Source of the DNA: Betaproteobacteria bacterium
GTDB taxonomy: Bacteria > Pseudomonadota > Gammaproteobacteria > Burkholderiales > Burkholderiaceae_A
NCBI GenBank assembly: GCA_028139135.1
Contig: JAOINB010000011.1
Span: 1-40,435 of the forward strand
DNA: 40,435 bases
Direction of reading: 5' to 3'
This document shows positions 25,256 through 33,005 of this stretch, one piece after another. The translations under genes were made by a program, and so were the position numbers. The notes beneath the pieces were generated by a model. That model was not told where the DNA came from, ran no database searches, and saw nothing but the letters and a program-made list of their open reading frames with translations. How positions within the stretch are numbered: position 1 is the first letter of the stretch; the number at the start of each line of letters is the position of its first letter.

Positions 25256-26119
25256 ATGTCAACTGCTGTGAAAGATTCATCCTACTTTATTCCTGCCCCA
25301 TCCAAATGGCCCGCGGTTGGTTCCGTATCGATGATACTTACGCTTTTTGGGGCTGCAGGGCTTGTGAATGCTGTGCCAAATTCCCACTTTGTTCTCATTG
25401 CTGGGTTACTTGTTTTGGTTTACATGTTTTTTGGTTGGTTTGGTCAAGTTGCGAGTGAGTCGGAAAAGGGTGAGTATGGAGCAAAGGTAGATTTGAGCTT
25501 CAGATGGTCCATGGGTTGGTTTATTTTTAGCGAAGTGATGTTTTTTGCTGCGTTTTTTGGAGCGCTGTTTTACGCTAGAATTATATCAATGCCCTGGCTG
25601 GGAGACCTCGATCACCAGTCTTTTCTTTGGCCAGATTTTAGCGCTCAATGGCCTAACACCGGTCCAATGAGTGGTGCCTTTGAGCCATTTAGGACTATGG
25701 GTCCCCTTTGGATTCCCACCATTAATACAGCTTTACTTCTTACCTCAGGAGTTACCTTAACGATCGCACATCACTATCTGCGTGATAATAGGCGAGGAAA
25801 TTGCCTTTTGTGGCTTGGTCTCACTATGGGGTTGGGTTTTGTATTTGTAGGGTTCCAGGCTTATGAATATATGCATGCTTATGCCGATCTCAATCTTAAG
25901 CTCACTAGCGGTATTTATGGGTCTACGTTTTTCTTATTGACAGGATTTCATGGGTTCCATGTTTGCGTCGGAGCTATAATGCTCTCGGTAGTCTGGGCAC
26001 GCCTCGCTAGAGGACATTTTTCTTCGGAAAAACACTTTGCATTTGAGGGGGCAGCCTGGTACTGGCACTTTGTTGATGTGGTTTGGTTGGGTCTATACGT
26101 TCTGGTTTATTGGACTTAG
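25256..26119 (+). CDS. coxC: Cytochrome c oxidase subunit III
   Basis: This core oxidase subunit stabilises subunit I and its proton-uptake path. The 287-residue protein has about seven membrane helices, beginning at WPAVGSVSMILTLFG. Diagnostic segments are FRWSMGWFIFSEVMFFAAFF (with the conserved Glu), GPLWIPTINTALLLTSG, FHGFHVCVGAIML and the C-terminal FEGAAWYWHFVDVVWL. The ATG at 25256 has GAGGA about nine bases upstream. The last gene of the structural oxidase block, it is followed by the oppositely oriented DUF2909 gene. Confidence 0.96.
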   Translation: MSTAVKDSSYFIPAPSKWPAVGSVSMILTLFGAAGLVNAVPNSHFVLIAGLLVLVYMFFGWFGQVASESEKGEYGAKVDLSFRWSMGWFIFSEVMFFAAFFGALFYARIISMPWLGDLDHQSFLWPDFSAQWPNTGPMSGAFEPFRTMGPLWIPTINTALLLTSGVTLTIAHHYLRDNRRGNCLLWLGLTMGLGFVFVGFQAYEYMHAYADLNLKLTSGIYGSTFFLLTGFHGFHVCVGAIMLSVVWARLARGHFSSEKHFAFEGAAWYWHFVDVVWLGLYVLVYWT

Positions 26120-26147
26120 CTATGGAGCAGCAAGGGGCAAATTGCGT

Positions 26148-26363
26148 TTACTGATTAGTTAAAGATACACCGGTGGGATCTATAAATCCGGCAAAATGTG
26201 CTATTAAAATCATACAAAAAAGTAGAACAGAAAATAAAACACGCAACGCCAGGGCTTTTAATAGATTTTTTGAACTACCCTTACTGCTGACCAGATTGAA
26301 TAGGGCTTTACCCATGTTGTAGATAATCAGACCGAAAGCTATAAGGATTAATATCTTTATCAT
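26148..26363 (-). CDS. Twin-transmembrane protein (DUF2909)
   Basis: A 71-residue protein with two membrane helices (about 2-24 and 38-63) and a short basic loop between them (SSKGSSKNLLKALALR). The length, the R-V-L-F-S-V pattern in helix two and the place between coxC and SURF1 match the DUF2909 family of betaproteobacterial cox clusters. It is transcribed against the flow of the cluster. The function is unknown; association with oxidase biogenesis is inferred from context. Confidence 0.72.
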   Translation of the reverse strand: MIKILILIAFGLIIYNMGKALFNLVSSKGSSKNLLKALALRVLFSVLLFCMILIAHFAGFIDPTGVSLTNQ

Positions 26364-26379
26364 TTAAAAAATAGATCAA

Positions 26380-27168
26380 GTGAACATCAATAATTTCAAT
26401 TCTAAAAGCCTAGTTTTCTACATCTTATCTGCCCTTTGTTTCACTTTGGCATATTGGCAGATTACGAGGGCCCAATTTAAAGCGGATATGTATAAAATCC
26501 ATTCGAATCAGAGCGGTGAATTCCCTATAACTTTAAGCTCCAGCGACTATGATAGCTTATCTAAAGAAAAAGTTGAGACTTTAAAACTCAATAGGGTAAA
26601 CATGTATGGAGTATGGGTGCCAGACTCAACAATATACATTGACAATAGACAAAGCGATGGAATTCCGGGCGTGCATGTCATTTCTGCTTTTACTCTTAAA
26701 GATTCGGATTACTTCATCTGGGTTAATCGTGGATGGGCAAGGAAAGCGCCAGGTGAAATTTCAAATTATATGGAGTTTGTTAATGGGACCCTTTATTTAC
26801 CCACTAAAATATCTACTTCCCTTGTAAGTGGGAGAATAGAGACTGATTTGATGCAAAGAATTGAGCTTTCAAATAATGAAGACATTATGAAAAATGGCTT
26901 TCTCTGGCAAAATTTAACCTGGGACCGATTAAATACTTTTGCTGAAGAGACAACATCACTTTCGAGTAAAACGGCTCTCCCTTTTATTTTATGGCGAAAT
27001 AATATCCCATCTGACTCGGGGTTAAAAAAAGCAGAAATTCAACTAAAGGCCGACGAAAAATTTAAACATTTGGGATATGCTGTACAATGGGTTTTTTTTG
27101 GCCTCCTTTCCATTGGTTTGGCCATAATGATACGCAGGAAAAACATAAATGTTAAAAAATCAAACTAA
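26380..27168 (+). CDS. SURF1 family cytochrome oxidase assembly protein
   Basis: SURF1 (Shy1) helps insert heme a into subunit I. The 262-residue protein has the typical two-helix layout: an N-terminal helix (about 9-25, FYILSALCFTLAYWQ, with the LAxWQ-type motif) and a C-terminal helix beginning HLGYAVQWVFFGLLS, which carries the conserved YAxQW motif. The periplasmic part includes GVHVISAFTL and WVNRGWARK (usual VNRGWVP). The start is GTG at 26380. The 3' end overlaps the next gene by 20 bases. Confidence 0.9.
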   Translation: MNINNFNSKSLVFYILSALCFTLAYWQITRAQFKADMYKIHSNQSGEFPITLSSSDYDSLSKEKVETLKLNRVNMYGVWVPDSTIYIDNRQSDGIPGVHVISAFTLKDSDYFIWVNRGWARKAPGEISNYMEFVNGTLYLPTKISTSLVSGRIETDLMQRIELSNNEDIMKNGFLWQNLTWDRLNTFAEETTSLSSKTALPFILWRNNIPSDSGLKKAEIQLKADEKFKHLGYAVQWVFFGLLSIGLAIMIRRKNINVKKSN

Positions 27169-27769
27169 GAAAAATCTAATCTTTTGGTTGATAGTGACCG
27201 TGTGTGCTGCTCCGGTCGTTCTAGCTACGCTTACGTATTATGTCTTCAAACCCTCTAAACTGGTAAATTATGGAGAATTAGTACAACCTCCTATCAGATT
27301 TAATACCTTCACAATAGAGGAGATTAGTCGCCCGACCACAGAGAGCGCGCTGATTGACACAAGCGCGTCAATTGGCCCTATTACTTCTTTGGAGGCTCTC
27401 AAAGGTCGATGGATTCTCGCTTATATTGCACAAGGAGATAATTGCGCTGAGGAGTGCAAAGATCATCTTTATTTAACAAGGCAGGTTAGGCTCATGACTG
27501 GAAAAAATAGATTTCGGGTAGAGCGCATGTGGATTACTTTCCAGGGAGATTCGTCCATACCTTACTCAGATAGAGGTGAGTTTGATGGTCTTTGGACATT
27601 TAAAACTGATATTAATCAAATACCTTTTAATGACGAACCCAATTTCTTTGTCGGACTTTGGATTGTAGACCCTTTGGGCCGATTGATCATGAAATACCCA
27701 ATTGGTGCCGATCCAAAAAAAGTGTACAAAGATCTTTCTCGGCTCTTGAAAGCATCTAGGATTGGGTAG
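27149..27769 (+). CDS. Membrane-anchored SCO/thioredoxin-like protein of the cox cluster
   Basis: A 206-residue protein with one N-terminal membrane helix (about 9-31) and a soluble domain that starts at LKGRWILAYIAQGDNC. A C-x3-C pair, in NCAEECKDHL, sits where SCO proteins and thioredoxin-like relatives carry their metal or redox cysteines. RQVRLMTGKNRFRVERMWI follows, as in the conserved uncharacterised protein that normally lies between SURF1 and ctaA in betaproteobacteria. A role in copper or heme delivery to the oxidase is plausible but unproven. It overlaps the SURF1 gene by 20 bases and precedes ctaB by five bases, with no ctaA between. Confidence 0.68.
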   Translation: MLKNQTKKNLIFWLIVTVCAAPVVLATLTYYVFKPSKLVNYGELVQPPIRFNTFTIEEISRPTTESALIDTSASIGPITSLEALKGRWILAYIAQGDNCAEECKDHLYLTRQVRLMTGKNRFRVERMWITFQGDSSIPYSDRGEFDGLWTFKTDINQIPFNDEPNFFVGLWIVDPLGRLIMKYPIGADPKKVYKDLSRLLKASRIG

Positions 27770-27774
27770 GTTAC

Positions 27775-28683
27775 ATGGCTTCAGTAATTAATTTATCGAG
27801 CAGAGGTTTCTTTCAATTTTTGAATTTAACGAAACCTAGAGTAAACATGCTGATAGTGTTCTGCGCGATGATTGGTATGTTTATGGCATGGAATACTGAA
27901 GCTTCTCGACCGTTTTCGTTGCAACTTTTTTTCTGGGCCACTCTTGGGATAGCGATGCTTTCGGCTGCTGCTGCTGTTGTTAATTGCCTTATTGAAAAAC
28001 AAATTGATGCGAAAATGGCAAGAACAGCCTGGCGTCCTCTGCCGTCTGGAAATTTGTCAACCAACCAAACGTTGATTTTTGCTATTTTATTGGGTGCTAT
28101 TGGATTTACGTTGCTGATCACCTTTGTTAACAGCATCACGGCATATCTAACTTTGGCTACATTTGCCGGGTACGCATTTTTATACACAGTAGTTCTAAAG
28201 CCAATGACCCCCCAAAATATTGTTATTGGAGGAGCTTCTGGAGCCATGCCGCCTGTTCTAGGATGGGCTGCTGTTGATGGAAGCGTCAGCCCAGAGGCTT
28301 GGCTTCTATTTTTAATCATTTTTGTTTGGACACCTCCTCACTTCTGGGCTCTTGCTCTTTACAGGGTGGATGATTATAAGAGGACAGGTTTGCCAATGCT
28401 TCCAGTTACTCATGGGTCGAAATTTACTCGGCTGCAAATTTTATTGTATGCCTCTTTATTGTTTCCTGTAGCTCTATCGCCTGTCTTAATAGGGATGAGT
28501 AGCTATCTTTACTTAGTCGTATCTTCTGTTGCAACTGCTTATTTTATTATCTTATGTTGGAAACTTTATATTGAGTACTCAGAAAGAGCAGCGAGGTATG
28601 TTTTCCGTTACTCGATTTATTATCTCAGTTTAGTATTTTCGGCGCTTATAATTGACAAGCTAGTTATGCAGATTTTTGTTTAG
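27775..28683 (+). CDS. ctaB: Protoheme IX farnesyltransferase (heme O synthase)
   Basis: This membrane prenyltransferase adds a farnesyl group to heme B to form heme O. The 302-residue protein has about nine helices. The UbiA-family segments are FLNLTKPRVNMLIVFCAMIG, the first Asp/Glu-rich region IEKQIDAKMARTAWRPLPSG, and the second, HFWALALYRVDDYKRTGLPM, with VTHGSKFTR after it. The Asn/Glu variant of the first motif (NCLIEKQID) is usual in betaproteobacteria. The ATG is at 27775. No sco gene follows; rpoH, on the other strand, ends 11 bases downstream. Confidence 0.95.
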   Translation: MASVINLSSRGFFQFLNLTKPRVNMLIVFCAMIGMFMAWNTEASRPFSLQLFFWATLGIAMLSAAAAVVNCLIEKQIDAKMARTAWRPLPSGNLSTNQTLIFAILLGAIGFTLLITFVNSITAYLTLATFAGYAFLYTVVLKPMTPQNIVIGGASGAMPPVLGWAAVDGSVSPEAWLLFLIIFVWTPPHFWALALYRVDDYKRTGLPMLPVTHGSKFTRLQILLYASLLFPVALSPVLIGMSSYLYLVVSSVATAYFIILCWKLYIEYSERAARYVFRYSIYYLSLVFSALIIDKLVMQIFV

Positions 28684-28694
28684 CTAATTGAAAT

Positions 28695-29546
28695 TCAATT
28701 AATACTCAGTTTTTCTTTTAACTTTTTAAACGCAGCAGCTTCTATCTGCCGGACCCTCTCTGCTGAAACTTCTAACTCTTCAGCAAGTTCTTTCAACGTT
28801 TTAGGCTTGGTACCTTCTTCTAATTTAAGCCATCTTGCCTCTATGATTGTTTTACTTCGATCATCTAACTCTTTTAATGCCTCGGTAACAGTGTTTTTAA
28901 TTTTAAACTGTTCTTGATCGTCTGATAGAATTTCATACGGATCCGCCCCACTTGCTCTAAGACTTTGCGATAATCCATTTTCTTCTTGATAGTCAATCGA
29001 TGAATCTGAATAAGACAGACGTATATTCATTTCCTCTACATCATTATTCTTTACTTTCAGGGTCTCGGCAATTTTTGCCGCCTCATCTTCCGTAAGTGAA
29101 TCTGAAAAATCGAACTGTCTTTTTAAAGATCGTAAGTTAAAAAAAAGTTTTCTTTGTGCTTTTGTCGTAGCAATTTTTACAATCTTCCAATTCCGTAGAA
29201 TGAATTCATGAATCTCCGCCTTGATCCAGTGAATGGCGAATGAAAACAGCCTTGCCCCATTTGCGGGATCAAACCTTTTAACAGCCTTCATCAACCCCAC
29301 ATTGCCCTCCTGAATAATGTCAGCTTGAGAAAGACCATAGCTTAAATATTGTCTTGATACGGAGACAACTACCCTTAGGTGTGCTAAAACGAGTTTTTGA
29401 GCTGACTCAAGGTCCCCTTTTTGAAAAAGGTCCTCAGCAAGCTGCTTCTCCTCTTCCCTACTTAGCATTGGCATTTGATAAACGGCAGCTATGTAAGCAT
29501 TAAGATCTCTATTGGGACATAAATTAGCAGTGGTGAGACTATTCAT
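28695..29546 (-). CDS. rpoH: RNA polymerase heat-shock sigma factor sigma-32
   Basis: Sigma-32 directs transcription of heat-shock genes. The 283-residue protein has region 1.2 and 2 (DLNAYIAAVYQMPMLSREEE, then DIIQEGNVGLMKAVKRFDP, FSFAIHWIKAEIHEFILRNW), the RpoH box QRKLFFNLR (131-139), and regions 3-4 ending VSAERVRQIEAAAFKKLKEK. The RpoH box separates it from sigma-70. The ATG at 29546 has AAGGA upstream. Its promoter carries a CIRCE operator, so HrcA repression is expected in addition to any post-transcriptional control. It sits next to the cox cluster, as in other betaproteobacteria. Confidence 0.96.
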   Translation of the reverse strand: MNSLTTANLCPNRDLNAYIAAVYQMPMLSREEEKQLAEDLFQKGDLESAQKLVLAHLRVVVSVSRQYLSYGLSQADIIQEGNVGLMKAVKRFDPANGARLFSFAIHWIKAEIHEFILRNWKIVKIATTKAQRKLFFNLRSLKRQFDFSDSLTEDEAAKIAETLKVKNNDVEEMNIRLSYSDSSIDYQEENGLSQSLRASGADPYEILSDDQEQFKIKNTVTEALKELDDRSKTIIEARWLKLEEGTKPKTLKELAEELEVSAERVRQIEAAAFKKLKEKLSIN

Positions 29547-29567
29547 TAATTTTTTCCTTACCTATTT

Positions 29568-29594
29568 TTAGCACTCTTAAGTTAAGACTGCTAA
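29568..29594. promoter_or_regulatory. CIRCE element (HrcA operator) in front of rpoH
   Basis: TTAGCACTC (29568-29576) and GACTGCTAA (29586-29594) flank exactly nine bases. The CIRCE consensus is TTAGCACTC-N9-GAGTGCTAA, so only one of 18 arm positions differs. The site overlaps the expected transcription start of rpoH and touches its -10 box. HrcA bound here should block rpoH transcription in the absence of heat stress. CIRCE usually controls groE and dnaK operons; control of rpoH itself has been proposed for betaproteobacteria, as far as I recall. Confidence 0.9.
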
Positions 29595-29623
29595 TTATAA
29601 ACTAAGTTCACTCCGGATAGCAA
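29594..29623 (-). promoter_or_regulatory. Sigma-70-type promoter of rpoH
   Basis: On the minus strand a -35 TTGCTA (29623-29618) and a perfect -10 TATAAT (29599-29594) are separated by 18 bases. Transcription would start near 29587, inside the CIRCE element, giving a leader of about 40 bases. Position relative to the gene and operator supports it. Confidence 0.7.
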
Positions 29624-29685
29624 AAAAAAAAAGCAAATTCAATCCAATTTATTGTATTTTAGAGGAGCACTTTTTTGACAATGAT

Positions 29686-31974
29686 ATGAACTTTAAATTT
29701 CCAGTAGTCATAATAGATGAAGATTTCCGTTCTGAAAATACGTCCGGGTTCGGTGTCCGCGCTTTAGCTGAAGCGTTAGAAAATGAGGGAATGGAAGTCC
29801 TAGGGCTAACCAGTTTTGGCGATTTAACTCAGTTTGCTCAACAGCAGTCTCGTGCATCAGCATTTATTTTGTCAATAGACGACGAGGAGTTCGGTGATGG
29901 TTCTGCTGAGGAGATGGAGGCTGCTTTGAAAAGTATTAGGGCGTTTATCTCGGCAATAAGATTTCGAAACAACGAAATACCAATATATCTATATGGTGAG
30001 ACTCGAACTTCCAAACATATACCGAATGATGTTTTAAGAGAGATGCATGGATTTATTCACATGTTTGAGGATACACCAGAGTTTGTTGCACGACACATAA
30101 TTAGAGAAGCTCGTTCGTACATGGATTCTCTGCCACCTCCATTTTTCAGAGCTCTCGTAAATTATGCGCAAGATGGTTCATATTCTTGGCATTGCCCAGG
30201 TCATTCTGGTGGTGTTGCCTTTCTAAAATCACCAGTCGGCCAGATGTTTCATCAATTTTTTGGCGAAAATATGCTGCGGGCAGACGTTTGCAATGCAGTC
30301 GATGAAATAGGACAATTATTAGATCATACCGGCCCTGTTGCCGCCTCCGAATTGAATGCAGCTCGCATATTCAATTCGGACCATAGTTACTTTGTAACGA
30401 ACGGCACATCAACATCAAATAAAATAATTTGGCATGCGGCGGTTGCCCCGGGGGATATTGTAGTCGTCGATAGGAACTGTCATAAGAGTGTCCTACATGC
30501 CATAACCATGACTGGGGCAATCCCAGTATTTCTGATGCCTACGCGGAATAACCTAGGAATCATTGGTCCGATTCCATTAGAAGAGTTTCATCCCGATAAC
30601 ATACAAAAGAAAATTGATCAAAATCCTATCGCGAACTTTTGTCAAGGACCTCAAGAAAATAAAGACAAAGCTCCAAAAATATTGACCATCACCCAAAGCA
30701 CATATGACGGGATTTTATATAATGTTGAGATAATAAAAGAAGTATTAAATGGTCACATTGATACTTTACATTTTGATGAAGCTTGGGTTCCGCATGCTGC
30801 TTTTCACGATTTTTATAAAAATATGCATGCTATAGGCGAAAATAGACCCAGAGCTAAAGACACGATAATTTTTTCCACACAATCCATTCACAAATTATTG
30901 GCAGGAATATCCCAAGCATCTCAGATTTTAGTTCAAGATTCAAAGACAAAACGCTTCGACCACAACGTTTTTAACGAAGCATATCTTATGCACTCCTCCA
31001 CTAGTCCACAGTATTCAATTATTGCTTCTTTGGATGTTGCAGCGGCTATGATGGAGCCACCGGGGGGAAAGGCATTAGTTGAAGAATCAATAATCGAAGC
31101 TTTAGACTTTCGTCGCGCTATGCGGAAAGTTGATAAGGAGTTAGGAGATGGAAATTGGTGGTTTAAAGTGTGGGGTCCAAATGATATCGAACCTGATAGT
31201 GAGGGGATGACACACAGAGAACAGTGGTTATTAAACCCCAAAGATGACTGGCACGGATTTGGTGCAGTCCAAGACAATTTCAATATGCTTGATCCGATAA
31301 AGGCGACGATAGTTACACCCGGGTTGAATTTGTCGGGTGAATTTAATGAGGAAGGAATACCAGCATCGGTCGTTACGAGGTATTTATCTGAACATGGGGT
31401 TATCGTTGAAAAGACAGGGCTGTACTCCTTTTTTATAATGTTTACCATAGGTATCACTAAGGGTCGCTGGAACACTCTCTTGGCAGCATTACAACAATTT
31501 AAAGATGACTACGATAAGAATCAGCCTATGTGGAGAGTATTACCCGAATTTTGTTCGAACTTTCCAAAATATGAACGGGTGGGATTGAAGGATCTTTGTT
31601 CTCAATTACATGATGTGCATAACCGAAACGATGTAGCAAAATTAACTACGGAAATGTACTTATCAAATATGGAACCAGTTCTGAGGCCAGCCGATGCTTT
31701 TGCTTCACTAGCCAGGGGCAGGACCGAACGCGTACCAATAGACGAATTGGAAGGCCGAGTTACTACATCACTACTTACTCCTTACCCACCAGGGATACCG
31801 CTTCTAATACCAGGAGAAAGATTTAATAATATAATCGTTAGGTATTTGCGATTTGCCAGGGAGTTTAATTCCTCATTTCCAGGCTTTGAAGCAGACATTC
31901 ACGGTCTCGTTGTTGTAAGTGACGATTCGGGTGGCAAAAATTACTTTGTCGACTGCATTAGCGATAAACTCTAG
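29686..31974 (+). CDS. Orn/Lys/Arg decarboxylase, class I (arginine/lysine decarboxylase type)
   Basis: A 762-residue PLP enzyme of the large fold-type-I decarboxylases (AdiA, LdcI, SpeC/SpeF group). An N-terminal response-regulator-like wing domain (VVIIDEDFRSENTSG to about residue 130) is followed by the PLP domain with WHCPGHSGG (168-176), FDEAWVPHAAFH, and the PLP-binding Lys403 in STQSIHKLLAG. The C-terminal domain ends with LLIPGERF and PGFEADIHG. The substrate is not decided by sequence alone; length and the beta-type N-terminus favour arginine or lysine. The product would be agmatine or cadaverine. The ATG at 29686 has only a distant GGAG. The end overlaps the ftsY end by four bases. 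Confidence 0.88.
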   Translation: MNFKFPVVIIDEDFRSENTSGFGVRALAEALENEGMEVLGLTSFGDLTQFAQQQSRASAFILSIDDEEFGDGSAEEMEAALKSIRAFISAIRFRNNEIPIYLYGETRTSKHIPNDVLREMHGFIHMFEDTPEFVARHIIREARSYMDSLPPPFFRALVNYAQDGSYSWHCPGHSGGVAFLKSPVGQMFHQFFGENMLRADVCNAVDEIGQLLDHTGPVAASELNAARIFNSDHSYFVTNGTSTSNKIIWHAAVAPGDIVVVDRNCHKSVLHAITMTGAIPVFLMPTRNNLGIIGPIPLEEFHPDNIQKKIDQNPIANFCQGPQENKDKAPKILTITQSTYDGILYNVEIIKEVLNGHIDTLHFDEAWVPHAAFHDFYKNMHAIGENRPRAKDTIIFSTQSIHKLLAGISQASQILVQDSKTKRFDHNVFNEAYLMHSSTSPQYSIIASLDVAAAMMEPPGGKALVEESIIEALDFRRAMRKVDKELGDGNWWFKVWGPNDIEPDSEGMTHREQWLLNPKDDWHGFGAVQDNFNMLDPIKATIVTPGLNLSGEFNEEGIPASVVTRYLSEHGVIVEKTGLYSFFIMFTIGITKGRWNTLLAALQQFKDDYDKNQPMWRVLPEFCSNFPKYERVGLKDLCSQLHDVHNRNDVAKLTTEMYLSNMEPVLRPADAFASLARGRTERVPIDELEGRVTTSLLTPYPPGIPLLIPGERFNNIIVRYLRFAREFNSSFPGFEADIHGLVVVSDDSGGKNYFVDCISDKL

Positions 31975-32936
31975 GAATTAGCAGTATCTGTTCCCACTAT
32001 CCCAGAAGAAATAATCTCGGGGCTAAAATCAACTATGTCGGTGATCTTCTCTCCGTGCCCTACAAATCGGATGGGAATTCGTTCCTGTTCTGCAAGTTGC
32101 AGCAAAAATCCCGCCTTACTTGTCCCGTCAAACTTAGTAAGTATTATTCCATTTATGCCAATTGCTTCTCTGAACTGCTTAATCTGAGAGATAGCATTCT
32201 GCCCTGTGTTAGCATCAATCACAATCCACGTATAATCTTTTGTCTGGCCTTCTATTTTGGAAATTACACGTCTAATTTTTTTTAATTCTTCAATCAAATT
32301 TTTGTTATTCGGTAACCTTCCTGCAGTGTCAATCAGTAATATATCAGTCTTCTTTCTTTTTGAGGCTTGCATTGCTTCAAATGCCACGGCAGCAGGATAA
32401 CTACTTTGCTTTCATAGACTTCGATAGAGTTTCTCATGCCCCACGCCACTAATTGTTTATTAGCAGCTGCTCGAAAGGTATCGCAGGCAGCTAAAGCGAC
32501 CGTAAAGTTTTTATGCTGGAAAAAGTTTGCCAGCTTTCCTATGGTAGTGGTCTTCCCGCTTCCATTCACGCCTACAATCAATATGGGTACTAATCGGTTA
32601 TCGTTTTTTGCATCTGTGAAACTTGCTTCTAGATTATCTGTGTCAACTAACTTATTCAATTTTTTCCTTGATAATCTCTCTCAATATAGCTGTGCTCTCT
32701 TTTCCTCCATGAGGTTTATTGGTATCTCTCATCCTTGCGCTAATTTCTTTTGTTATTTCGGCAGCTACTCTAGGCCCTGTATCAGACAGTATCAAGATTT
32801 CTTCTAAGTCCATCAGCGTGCTTGTATCAATGTGATCTCCAGCAAAAACCTCTTGAACTTGACTTCTTATTTTTTTTAAGCTGTCCCAAATTGACGTTTT
32901 TTGTGTAGTTTCAGTCTTATCGAAACTATTACTCAT
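31971..32936 (-). pseudogene. ftsY: Signal recognition particle receptor FtsY, interrupted by two compensating frameshifts
   Basis: Three minus-strand frames together encode a complete FtsY NG domain. The first piece holds the N domain (TLMDLEEILILSDTGPRVA) and ends at TAA after IIKEKIE. The second holds GVNGSGKTTTIGKLA (G1) and DTFRAAA. The third holds DTAGRLPNN, TKFDGTSKAG and FVGHGEKITDI. The first and third pieces share a frame, so the two shifts cancel. Removing one A from the six-A run (32665-32660) and adding one A at the AAA near 32407-32405 restores a continuous protein of about 321 residues. I prefer the ATG at 32936, with AGAGGGA upstream, over that at 32957. FtsY is essential, so a sequence error is the simplest explanation; true decay or slippage are alternatives. 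It is divergent from the M16 genes, the usual beta order. Confidence 0.85.
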
Positions 32937-32962
32937 TGTGTTAGTCCCTCTTACCATGATTA

Positions 32963-32980
32963 AATAAAACCCGTTTTATT
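32963..32980. repeat. Perfect inverted repeat between ftsY and the M16 peptidase gene
   Basis: AATAAAAC (32963-32970) and GTTTTATT (32973-32980) are perfect inverted complements around CC. The repeat lies in the 69-base gap between two divergent starts, where a shared operator or promoter element would sit. No T-tract follows the stem, so it does not look like an intrinsic terminator. Its function is unknown. Confidence 0.45.
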
Positions 32981-33005
32981 AAAATATTATTAAGATACGT
33001 TTAGT

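Noticed and set aside
27813-28319. 168-codon open frame antisense to ctaB
   Set aside because: It mirrors conserved UbiA-family sequence and has no ribosome site; a codon-usage shadow.
30933-31475. 180-codon open frame on the minus strand inside the decarboxylase
   Set aside because: It is fully antisense to well-conserved decarboxylase sequence, with no start signal and no recognisable motif.
31971-32936. Programmed frameshifting in ftsY
   Set aside because: Two separate shifts of opposite sign would be needed, at short A runs (six and three) lacking the heptamer slippery pattern and stimulators. Sequence error or mutation is simpler.
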